The position numbers and the translations under genes are program-made. Positions 54,643-64,000 of a DNA stretch of 64,000 nucleotides are shown one piece after another (the stretch's first letter is position 1; each line of letters starts with the position of its first letter). Under the pieces are notes generated by a model. It did not search any database. It saw only the letters and a program-made list of their open reading frames with translations, and was not told the DNA's origin. Location of the stretch: positions 1 to 64,000 of the forward strand of contig NC_030993.1 of NCBI RefSeq assembly GCF_000149955.1, read 5' to 3'. This DNA is from Fusarium oxysporum f. sp. lycopersici 4287 (taxonomy: Eukaryota > Ascomycota > Sordariomycetes > Hypocreales > Nectriaceae).

Positions 54643-56368
54643 TCACACTTTCTCACGAACAACCTCTTTTAGTTTGATAGGCAGTCCACCCTTCTCCCAT
54701 AGGAAGAAGATCTTCTGGTCGTACCAGTCTTTATCGGCTGGTACAGCCTCAAGGTCAAACTTCCAGAGCATGCGAGCCAACAAGAGTCGCATCTCGGTAT
54801 ACGCCAGACTGTTTCTCATGTCAGCCGTGTCTTGTGTTAGTCACGGCGGGGCACTTACTTTTTGCCAATACAGTCACGGGGTCCGAGGGAGAATGGCGAT
54901 AGGATAGCCCGGTTGTCGCTCGCATATCGAGGATCATCCAACCAACGTTCTGGGACAAACTTCTTGGGATCTCTGAAGTTTAGTTCTGAGTAATATGCGG
55001 GCCAGTGAGGCATCGAAACCGCAGTCTGTATGTAAAAGTCAGAGTTTGGTGAATGCAACTGGAAGCTATAAGTTCGACTTACATTCTCAGGAATCCAATA
55101 ACCGTCGATGAACTCGCCACCGGCTGGGGAAAGTCTCGACAGTCCTACAGCAACTGGTGGGTCTAAAAGGACGATCAGTACACAATGCAGTGGAAATAGC
55201 CTGATGATAGGGAACCTTACACATGCGAAACCCTTCGTTGAAGACAGCCAGCATATACTTCAGTTGGTCAACCTGGGTAACAGTGATCTCTTCCTCTGAG
55301 CTAAAGGCAGAGCGTATCTCATTTATCAACTTCTCAAGCTTGTCAGGGTTCTTGAGAAGGAAATAGGTGGTTCCACTGAGAAGAGTAGCTGTTGTCTCGC
55401 TGCCAGCGATGATCATGACCCCCGAATTTTCGATAATCTCAAGCTGCGACATACCCTTCTCATCGTTATGACGAAGGACATAGGACATAAAGTCTTGGCT
55501 GTCAGTATCCTTGGATTCAATGCGGGCGAGTGCCGCGTGCTCTGCGAACTGCATATGCTCTTCATAGCTCTTCCTCAAGCTTGGCGGACTCAACAAAGAG
55601 ATCCAATTCTGAAGACCGAGGCGCACGTAGATCTGAGTATAAGAAAGAACCTTGAGGCCCTTGAAGACTCTGCTGACCCAAGGATGATACTTTCCATTCT
55701 CAAGACATCCGAAAGGCTGACCAAGAGCGAGATGACCAATGAGATCGAACGAGGCAAAGTTATACCAAGCTACAATGTCGATTTCCTCTCCTCGCTGTGC
55801 CCGCTCTGTGAGGCCTTTCATGAACAGTTCGACGTAGTGATCCACAACATCACCTTGACCGCGAAGTGCCTTTGACGAAAAGGCATGTGCAAGTAGGCGG
55901 CGCATACGTCTGTGGTCTTCCTGGTCGGAACGAACGATGCTTGAGCAAGGACGGTTTTGGCGATACATACGAAAGTCCTTCTCAAACGATTTGTTTCCAG
56001 CCGCTTTGTGACCGTAGATCTTCTTGGAAGCTTCCGCAGTGATGAAGGAGACATCTTTGGGCGTGAATCTGACAGCTGGTCCATATTGTTCGTGCAGTTT
56101 TGCGAGGTGGAAGACCCAGTCGCCTTTGCTGAGATAGTAGAGATAGGGAATTTGAGTTATGGCATATAGTTTCGGTCCTGGGACTTTGGCGAGTGGGTGA
56201 AAGAAAGCGTAGTATACAGAACTAATGAAAAGGTAAAGAAGCTTTGCAAGATGATTAGAAGGATAACTAGAGGTCTGTGAGACTTGAACTTACTAAAGCA
56301 ATACCTGAAAGAGCCATCGCGGAGCCAAGGCTTAGCTCGGCCAGTGCTTCGGTATGAAGTACACCCAT
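54643..56368 (-). CDS. Cytochrome P450, CYP65/TRI11-like layout
   Basis: Minus-strand exons assemble to a full microsomal P450 of roughly 490 residues. The region around residues 20-45 (about 56150-56310) has alternative splice readings and is uncertain. From there it reads HPLAKVPGPKLYAITQIPYLYYL, the I-helix with GVMIIAGSETTATLLSG, ExxR-region text FNEGFRMYPPVAVGLSRLSP (spliced at 55220/55162), FVPERWL, and the haem loop FSLGPRDCIGKNLAY (the Cys is the haem ligand), spliced near 54855. The start is set at 56368 (MGVLHTEALAELS). Relatives hydroxylate terpenoids and other secondary metabolites. The end is KEVVREKV at 54643. It closes the candidate cluster on the right; its membership is uncertain. 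Confidence 0.85.
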
Positions 56369-58076
56369 GCTGGCGCGTTGGTAGAGGAGCAGTGCAAAAC
56401 AGCTGAGATGATAGACTTGATATTTGAGATCTGGTATTTTGCTTTGGTAGGTTTTGGGTTCAAGAGGCAGAACTCATTCAGCATTTATAACCCCTCTTGC
56501 AAAGAGAGTAGAGGAAACACCAGCTTGTTCAACCTCCAAACCTGTTTAAGGCACGTCGATCATACATCTTTTTCGCATGCATCTGCATCGTGATACGACG
56601 TCGGGATCAACCGCGATCGTCTCCGCAACCAATCAAAGTAAACATCATGTGAGTAGCCATTACTATCACCGTGTTAATGCCTGCCGAGTGCCGAGTCGAA
56701 ATGAAGAGGTATCCACTGATCCGCGTTCCACTGCCTTCGTGTTCAACATGATGTGTTTTAATGCCCGCGGGATTTACGATAATGCCAGGTAAAGCCAAAG
56801 TCCGGGATTTCGGGCTTAATGAGTGTAGTTCTTATTTGCAAACGCCGTACGCTCAGACATTGTTGATTATCGTTTGGTATCTGGCTGACATGAAGCAACT
56901 TTTATCTGCCGAAGCAGGATTCATATCCCAGCAAAAGAGTTGCTTGTGAATGGATAATATGGTCGATAGTCACCCTGTCAGCGTAAGCACTAGATGAAAA
57001 GTACCGATTGGCTTGATAAGCATGATTTATTGACTTGAGTCTACGGAGTACATATACAGAGTTTAGAGATGCATGGAAGCGACACTTTATTTCATGAGCC
57101 ACTTTGGCCGATGTCATATACGGCAATATTGCCATGACTTGCAAACACTACATAACCCAACAGAACCAGTACCTTCGTCATCGTCTGAACCCCATCACTG
57201 CAACGTGGCTTAAATCTGGACGTCCCATGCCGTAGTATCCGAAAGGGATGGATGGTATAGGTTTGCTCCATAAGCGGGGTATAGCGTAACACTGAATCAA
57301 AAAAAAAGCCAGCAATACCCTTACAACCTTGGCCGCAACAGCGAGTTATTAAATTTTGTGAACTTTATTATGTACAGCTGGTCAATGAGGGATCTTCAGC
57401 TCTTATGAAGACGGGGTGCAGACCTCACCAAGGACAGCTGCGGTGAGAGTTGCGCGAGTACTGTTTCTGGCCAGTATGTTGAAAACACCGTCCCTTTACA
57501 GCCAAGCAAGAAATAACAAGAGTGACATCATTTATGACTTACTCTATAAATATTTGCAACACTTGGGCAGCTGATATGCTTCGCCGCAAGCTTTGTCTGG
57601 ACAATTTCTGAGACAACCGCAGTCGAAATCCCGAGACATATTGTGGCACCGGAAATTACCTTGACGGACGGCTTCATTGATTGACTATGTATGAGGCATG
57701 AGCACGTCACCAATGGCCTGATACCCCGCTATGACCACTTATATGACGATGTTACTTGTGCCCAGCAGCCGAGGAAGCCGGACTTAGACGCGGCTCCAGT
57801 CGACGATATGGGGTTTCCCACCAAGTTTAAGAATATAGCAACTGACCTTGTAAAACGCCCTTTGGAATGGAAAGTATGATTTGATGAATATATTCACATG
57901 CTTCTTACGCATTCCCGCGGAAGTAATGATATGTACGTACTGAATGCCGTTTGTGAAAGATGGGTATTTGTGAACGGTCTTGTGCATTATAGTGAAACCT
58001 TTGGCGGCTATATAGAGACAAGATTGAGAAACGAGAGCGATTTTATGCAACAAAGTAAGACTATCTTTGTCACCCA
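56369..58076. other. 1.7-kb intergenic region without a recognised gene
   Basis: The P450 promoter must be at the left end and the 3' end of the sugar porter at the right. Short ORFs on both strands have no family resemblance. I see no repeat or RNA gene. It may mark the right border of the cluster. Confidence 0.4.
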
Positions 58077-59837
58077 TCAGACATCAGTCTCCCCTTTCTC
58101 AATGTGGCTCGCATTGAGAGCTTTGCGCTCACGAAGACTGCTCTCATCAAATGCACGATATTTCTCCTCGCGCTTTTTAGCAATGGCTTGCGTACCAGTC
58201 AAAAGCTCGTCACCGTCGAAGATCTGGCCAATCTCCTCCAGACCTTTGCCCTTTGTCTCAGGCAGATACCACCATGCAAACACGCATTCGACGCCGAGAA
58301 CAGCACATGCAAAGATGTAGTAACGCCAGCCGATGCGGTCCAAGGCAACAGGGTTGACGTAGCCTGTGAAGAAACTGGCCGAGTAGCCACAGAACTGGAA
58401 GATCATAGCTGTCTTTGAGCGCAACGAGTAGAGAGAACACTCAACAACGTAGGGCACTGTTGAGATGGCAAAGGGTTGGTAGCCAACCTGGAACAGAAAG
58501 ATCATGGCAACGACGGCGAGCGCCAGAGGCCGATCGGAAAAGTGGCGTTCCTCGTTGAGGGCAGAGCAGATAGTCCATACTATGAAGACAACCAACATGG
58601 TAGTAATTCCAAATGTGATCAGACCGCGTCGGCCGACTCGATCAATAAGCATAGCAAAGAAAACAGAGCAACACAGCTGCCAAACAGCAGCGATTGCATT
58701 GATGAGAAGTTGCGTGTTGGCATTGGTCACGCCAATGCTGTTCAAGATCTTGGTCAGGTAATAGCCGGTCAAACCCAGGCCCGACAATTGAGCAGCGAAA
58801 CCCATGAAAAGTAAGATCCAGAGGCGCTTACGGTTGCCACTGGTGCGGATAAACTCGGACCACTGGATCGCCTTATGCTTCTTTTCTTCTTCCAGGGTTG
58901 CTTCGATCTCGAGTAACTCGAAGCGCACTAGGCGAGAGTCGTGGTCGCCGCAGGAGTGATACTGAGAAAGCACACTCAAAGCTTCATCTCGGCGATCCTT
59001 GTACACAAGCCAGCGTGGAGACTCGGGGACCCAAATGCTAAGAATTAGCTGCAGAATGGCTGGGACGCCCTGCAAGAGACTGGGTAGCCTCCAGCTCCAG
59101 GAAGAGTTCATCTTGAACGTGCCAAACGTTGTCCAAGCAGCAATGAGATAGCCCTGGTAGGTATAACATGTCAGTATTGTTACTAGATACCCAGGAATTA
59201 TCAGTGCCAGAAAGAAATTTGACCACTTACGACAACCCATTGTGTCATGTATAGAGACACCATTTTCCCGCGATGAGTCGGGTACGCGACTTCTGTCATC
59301 AACTGAGGAGCGGCCACAGCGACGATGCCAGTTCCCAAGCCAATGATGATTCGGCCGGCAATAAACATGCCCAGATTCTGGGCGCCGCCCTGAAGGGCAG
59401 AGCCAATGATGATCAAGAAAGTGCCGAGCGTGATCGGTTTCTTCCGCCCGAAAATCTCGCACAGCTGAGAGGAAAAGAGGGCGGATACAAGAACACCGAT
59501 ATTAATCGCATTGACAAGAGTTCCGAGGTTAGCACCTGTCTATCAGCTCACATGTTAGTGTCTCAGACGAGACAATTTGTCACTTCCCAGAGAAACATAC
59601 TGGGTCGCCAAATGCTTCCCGCCAGAGAGGCAGTGACTGCATGCCGTTCAGCATGCTGCCGTCAAATCCGCAAGTAAACTGGGCCAGGAAGGCACTGAGC
59701 AGAAGCAAGTTCAGCTTGCGTAGGTTGGGGTACTGAAACCACCACTTGTCCAGTTTGGGGATGACATCGGCGAGGACAAGGCCTTCAAATTCTTCCACAT
59801 CAGCCATTTCTCTCTTGGCGTTGTTCGGATCGTTCAT
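58077..59837 (-). CDS. MFS sugar porter (lactose/hexose permease-like)
   Basis: Three exons (59601-59837, 59231-59539, 58077-59153) give 540 residues. Motifs of the sugar porter family are clear: AQFTCGFDGSMLNGMQSL in helix 1, FGRKKPITLG, GRIIIGLGTGI with the following helix, VPESPRWLVYKDRRDEAL, DRVGRRGLI and PETKGKGLEEIGQIF. Intron 1 uses the acceptor CTGATAG so that FGDPTGANLGTLVNAINIG is read. Such plasma-membrane carriers take up mono- or disaccharides. With the PL11, GH79 and GH31 genes nearby it fits uptake of plant-derived sugars. Confidence 0.92.
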
Positions 59838-60847
59838 GTTGATGAAGTGGAACAGGGGCTATTAGCAATATCGAATAAATGGAAGCCTGGGACTTCTAAG
59901 AAACGATAGATGTTAACTCTGTTACTCAGTCATAGTTGTTTGTATGCGGATGCAGATCGCCAATATATAGAAAGTGGAAATCGATGAAGCCAAAAGACAA
60001 TTACAGACAATTTCAGCCCTGACGCATTTCGGATTCAGCTCCGCCCTTTCACTTTGGTAGAATGCGGGGAAACATGGGGGCGTTGGGTCTTGCACTAGTG
60101 ACAGGGCATCGGAGAAAGCGTCGGAGCAGCTCCTACTAGCGATCAATTCTTGCGACTCCATGCACCTTATTTGCTACTAGTTGAAGCTTCTGTCAGGTCA
60201 TAATTGGAAAGGCTTGGACATGTCGCTTCATGGCTTCAGGTCCTGAGTTTGCCGCCACAGCTATTGGAATCTTTTCCGAAGCCAGCAACACAAAACACTT
60301 ACCCATGGAGCTTGAGACAAATACCCAGTAATATCTACCTCTTATGCCGTTGACAATGGTGGCCATACTGGCAATAACGCCTCTCCTGGAGTGCTGAGAA
60401 CTTTCAGCATAGGACGAAATACAGAAGACTGCCAATAACTTGAGAGCGTGAAAAGCCCAACTATTATGCCAGATAGGTCATACTGTCAACTGAAGTTTGT
60501 CAGAACTTCGTTTACTTCCGGCATGCGGCCCAAGTTTCGGAATTCATGGTAAATGGGGCAGTCATTGATCCCATGACCGTTCCGTAGCCTGTGATAAATA
60601 AACTTTCTGACTAAAATAGCGTGCATGCGTTGATTGAGAGGGCATACGCTGGTCCCTCTTAAAGCATTGCATCTCTTGCTCGTTCCCCAGAGTCGGATTG
60701 AGTATTCTAGGGTGCACGACATATGTTTCCAGGCGGCATATGAATACGTCGTATACCTGGTAGCCTAAGTAGCTTCGAATCACTGAGCAGGTTATGAAAG
60801 ATATCGTAGATAGACTGCGCGTTCGGAATGAAAGTCATTGTTCGTCA
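59838..60847. other. Intergenic region between sugar porter and beta-lactamase-like gene
   Basis: About 1.0 kb. It contains the sugar-porter promoter at the left and the 3' end of the next gene at the right. No supported ORF, RNA or repeat was found. Confidence 0.4.
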
Positions 60848-62455
60848 CTATCTCGAATAGACAACGGGATCTAGGGAGGGGTCGTGGCGCCAGAGCACCG
60901 TGTTTACGCTGCCATGTTCATCAAAACCGCCAAATTCTATCTTCCAGAACGACGGATCATTATCGTTTCCCAATACCCATCTACCGCGGCGCGACAAGTC
61001 GTTCCGTGGTTGCAACCACGTAAAAGTATCGCCATCGTAATGTGTCAGCTTGTACCTTTCCGAATCCAGTCCCTGGAATGCCCAAAAGAGTACTCCCTTT
61101 TTCACAGTGACCATGACGCTGAAAACACGGCTCTCATCAACATATTCTCCTACGTATGCCTCCAATGGTTTGTGAGGTTTGGTGGCATGTGATTGACCTT
61201 GCACGAGACCTTGGGCAATTCGGTCATACCATCCCAAGTTGATAGCGATCGACGTCTTCGCGTATGCAATAAAGTCGGTGCGATCTTTGATTGGTACATC
61301 AATGATTTCTTCAAGTACCATTTGTGACACCCAGTCAGGTACATCAGTAAGTGAGAGGCTGTTGCTCATGACCAACACGACGCTTTCCGTACGGGGAATC
61401 AGTATAACAACCGCAAGAGCGCCTGGGAGCGTGCCTTGATGGTATAATATCAGTTCTTCAGCTACTCCTTTTCCTATGACCGGCATTCCCTGTGGCATTA
61501 GCCGACCGTTTAGGCCAATATGTCCCAGGGTGTTGGGCAGCTGCACACGAGCCCATCCCAGTCCGTAGGACACTCCTCCCCTCTCAGTCGCGAGCATTGG
61601 CACGTGAGCAGACATGAGCCTTGATACCTGCTTCAAAGGGGAGCCGGGTGTGGAAGATTGGCCTGTCTGACACTCATGATTAAAGCTCTGGACGAAGCAG
61701 GTGTAGAGCTTGATCAAGTCAGCAGCGCAAGACCGGAGTCCGCCGGAACCGCAGCCGATACCATCCTCACCAAGCTTGGGTCCTGGTATGCACCATGGCG
61801 TTCCATCATCGAGAGTATTATAAGACTTGGCCACGTTGTCCTTGTCGGTGGGCGGCGGTTTCATGAAAGTCCTTTGTAAGTCTAGTTCGTTGAAGACCTT
61901 TTGCTGCAGGAAGTCTTCAAGAGAGGCGCCGCTAAGGCTTTTGAAAGCCTCATCACAGGCATCGTATGCAGTACTGTTGTATGCGAATGAGCCGAGCTTC
62001 TCAGGGACCAGGATCTGGTGATTAACAACTCGCATGCAGTCGTCCTTGCCGATCAAGATGTTACCCTCACAACCACCAACCAGGTTTCCGCATGATGACA
62101 TACCACTACGGTGGCTGTAGAGGTCGGCTAATGTTGTGTTGTTATGTAGATCACTGTTGTTTGGGCGAAAAGAGGGTGTTGCATCTTTAACATGCATCTC
62201 CCATGATGCAATGCCTTCATCTACCAATATGCCCATGGCCGCGGCTGACAGGCCTTTGGCGAGTGAACATACTGGGAATATTGTCTCTTCTGTAACAGGA
62301 AGTCTGTTCTGAAGGTCTCGGAAGCCGTAGTTTGCATGGTAAACTGGCTGATTCTTTGTCGCCACCGAGAGACTCAAGCCTGGCGCCCCACCGAGCTTCA
62401 TCAACTCTCGAATAGCAGGGCTAAAGTCGTCAAGCCTGCGGTGTAAGTTGTTCAT
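60848..62455 (-). CDS. Serine beta-lactamase-fold hydrolase / transesterase
   Basis: A single exon encodes 535 residues. It is a class C beta-lactamase-like protein: GLSLSVATKNQPVYHANYGFRD, the catalytic SxxK as CSLAKG, the second motif around SFAYNSTAYDACDEAF (Tyr-Asn) and an HxG-type third motif at YHQGTLPG. A C-terminal beta domain of about 130 residues follows (LEAYVGEYVDESRVFSV). There is no signal peptide, so it is probably cytosolic. Fungal members hydrolyse esters or lactams, or transfer acyl groups in secondary metabolism (LovD type). Its substrate is unknown. Confidence 0.87.
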   Translation of the reverse strand: MNNLHRRLDDFSPAIRELMKLGGAPGLSLSVATKNQPVYHANYGFRDLQNRLPVTEETIFPVCSLAKGLSAAAMGILVDEGIASWEMHVKDATPSFRPNNSDLHNNTTLADLYSHRSGMSSCGNLVGGCEGNILIGKDDCMRVVNHQILVPEKLGSFAYNSTAYDACDEAFKSLSGASLEDFLQQKVFNELDLQRTFMKPPPTDKDNVAKSYNTLDDGTPWCIPGPKLGEDGIGCGSGGLRSCAADLIKLYTCFVQSFNHECQTGQSSTPGSPLKQVSRLMSAHVPMLATERGGVSYGLGWARVQLPNTLGHIGLNGRLMPQGMPVIGKGVAEELILYHQGTLPGALAVVILIPRTESVVLVMSNSLSLTDVPDWVSQMVLEEIIDVPIKDRTDFIAYAKTSIAINLGWYDRIAQGLVQGQSHATKPHKPLEAYVGEYVDESRVFSVMVTVKKGVLFWAFQGLDSERYKLTHYDGDTFTWLQPRNDLSRRGRWVLGNDNDPSFWKIEFGGFDEHGSVNTVLWRHDPSLDPVVYSR

Positions 62456-62955
62456 GGCACTTATGTGTAAGATGAAAGCGGTTTCAATGCATTAAAGCGC
62501 GGGTAGGAACTGGAATGACCATTGCAGTCCTTATCATGAGTCTATAGTAGCCGGGCGCAAGTGGCCTTCGGGGTCAGCCCGACAGCTTGGCCGACGAGGG
62601 CTAGTCGCAAAAGCCCGCACACAGAGGGTAGACCCCGCTTTCCGTCTACAGCCTTATCGTCTTTATTGTTTTCTAGAAAGTATAGAAGCCGATGTGGCCA
62701 GTGGGTTTGTCCGACTTTGCTTTCTCGCCAACTGGTTCCAGGCTGGGAACGGGCTTCTGGCCTAAGCAGTTCAGATCGAAAAAGCCAATAAGCTTATTTA
62801 TCACTATGTATGAAATAATCTACTCGATGCGAGAGATGCTTCAGCAACATACGGCCAGGGGTTTCCATAAGAATGCTTCTCAGAACATATCAACTCATTC
62901 ACTGGTGAGACACATGTGCTATTCGTTGCAGCTGAAGCTCATATTCATGGTTACA
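62456..62955. other. Intergenic region before the edge gene
   Basis: Half a kilobase with the promoter of the beta-lactamase-like gene on the left and the 3' end of the regulator gene on the right. No other feature was recognised. Confidence 0.35.
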
Positions 62956-64000
62956 TCAGTCTCCAATATACGAGCGACTCAGCATACTAACGCGTTCTGA
63001 TGGAAGAAACGTCTGCTCTGAGAGATCATAGAAGTCGAGGCAATTCCCTGCCATATTCATATCCGTACCGACCACTTCTCCCATGTCATTACCCGCCTTT
63101 GCTGGCGCGGCGAATATTGAATCGTGAGTTGCGCTACCCATCTGGAATGACAGTGGAAGTGGCGGGAAAGCCAGAGAAATGCTCTCGGGCGACTCCGTCT
63201 GAGTACCGTTAATGCCGATTTCTCCATCTAATGCGCCTGGTACTGTTGCTTCAGTTGAAGTGCTCATCCTTTGAAGCCCTGTACTACGAAAGTTGACATC
63301 CGCACTTCTTGATGAGGCAATAGCGTCTTGCTTCTCGGAAAAGGCTTCCCTGATGTCGACCGCACCGGAACCTTCAATGCGAGCCTTCTTGAGGCGCGAG
63401 CAGAATTTAGAAGCCAGATTGGCTCGGGCTGGAGGCTGGTCCCCGTTCCACCTACGAGATATCTCCTCGAGGCTCGCTATGATCGAGTCAAAGGATGAAG
63501 TTAGAGTGGACTGGTAGTATGCGGCATGAGTCAGTAGCATCTTGCCACACACAAAGAGACAAAATGAAAACTGAGGACTAATAAGTACATGTGAGTGACC
63601 AAGGAATTGCTCTGCGATTGTGGCAACCTCGTCAGCCGCAACCTGACAAGTTTCTGCGCTAGAAGAAGAAGGTAGTCTGACAGGAAGAGACTGCCATTCT
63701 GCTGGTGGATAAGCTAAGCCCTGGTGTAGGAGGACAACGGCAGTGTTGTGCGCTATGTGCGCAAGGACTAGATTGGGATCCAAGTTGCCGTCATTGTTAA
63801 ATTGGCAAGCCTTGCGCCATTTCTCAGGAAGAAAGAATTTCCATCTGGTCTGGTCAGCTCGATCTCATCATCACTTGTATAGGAAGGGACTACATACTGT
63901 ACGAGCCGCAAGTCCAGCTGCTTAAATCTCATAAGCCACCTCTGTACTTCATGGACCTCCTTGAAATCAACGCGGTATTGAAGAAAAAACGACGTGACAA
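62956..64000 (-). CDS. Fungal transcription factor, C-terminal part, cut by the window edge
   Basis: The last exon is 62956-63849. An upstream exon (63903 to beyond 64000) joins through a 53-bp intron to read DLRL-TRWKFFLPEKWRKAC, then DPNLVLAHIAHNTAVVLLHQGLAYP, which is characteristic of the middle domain of fungal Zn2Cys6 regulators. The rest is a Ser/Pro-rich tail ending LPSERVSMLSRSYIGD. The DNA-binding end lies outside the window, so the class is inferred. Confidence 0.75.

Noticed and set aside
33366..56368. Assigning the cluster to fosfonochlorin
   Set aside because: No halogenase is visible in the window and nothing in the sequence fixes the product.

Overview
The window looks like the left end of a chromosome of a filamentous ascomycete, most likely a Fusarium-type Sordariomycete. 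The evidence is degenerate CCCTAA repeats at base 1, very AT-rich mutated repeats of the kind produced by RIP, introns of about 45-80 bp with GT...AG ends, and fungal gene families (Zn2Cys6 regulators, NmrA, secreted CAZymes, MFS carriers). The genus is an inference. All exon joins were done by eye.

Region 1 (1-14231) is subtelomeric and made of mobile DNA. An apparently intact non-LTR retroelement (one 1145-codon ORF with zinc fingers, reverse transcriptase and a restriction-like endonuclease) lies between blocks of telomere-like repeat. A fragment of a second copy follows in the same orientation. A Ty3/gypsy element about 8 kb long, full of stop codons and read on the minus strand, cuts that fragment.

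Region 2 (14232-33125) mixes single genes and CAZymes: an NmrA-like protein, an MDR oxidoreductase, a Zn2Cys6 regulator with a matching pair of CCGTAT-N2-ATACGG palindromes, a secreted PL11 rhamnogalacturonan lyase, a GH79 glycosidase split by a hAT transposon with a clean 8-bp target duplication, an arrestin-like protein and a second Zn2Cys6 regulator.

Region 3 (33366-56368) is the most interesting part. It holds the two enzymes that define phosphonate (C-P bond) biosynthesis: PEP mutase (47344-48600) and phosphonopyruvate decarboxylase (36540-37742). Around them are an AKR7-like aldehyde reductase, a GST-like protein, a TauD-like Fe(II)/2-oxoglutarate dioxygenase, two paralogous MFS carriers, a secreted GMC flavoprotein, a P450 and an odd GH31 alpha-glucosidase. 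A reasonable model is PEP to phosphonopyruvate (mutase), to phosphonoacetaldehyde (decarboxylase), then reduction or oxidation by the local redox enzymes and export by the MFS pair. The product is unknown.

Region 4 (56369-64000) has a sugar-porter MFS gene, a serine beta-lactamase-fold protein and the C-terminal part of a third fungal regulator that runs off the window. I saw no rRNA, tRNA or CRISPR.
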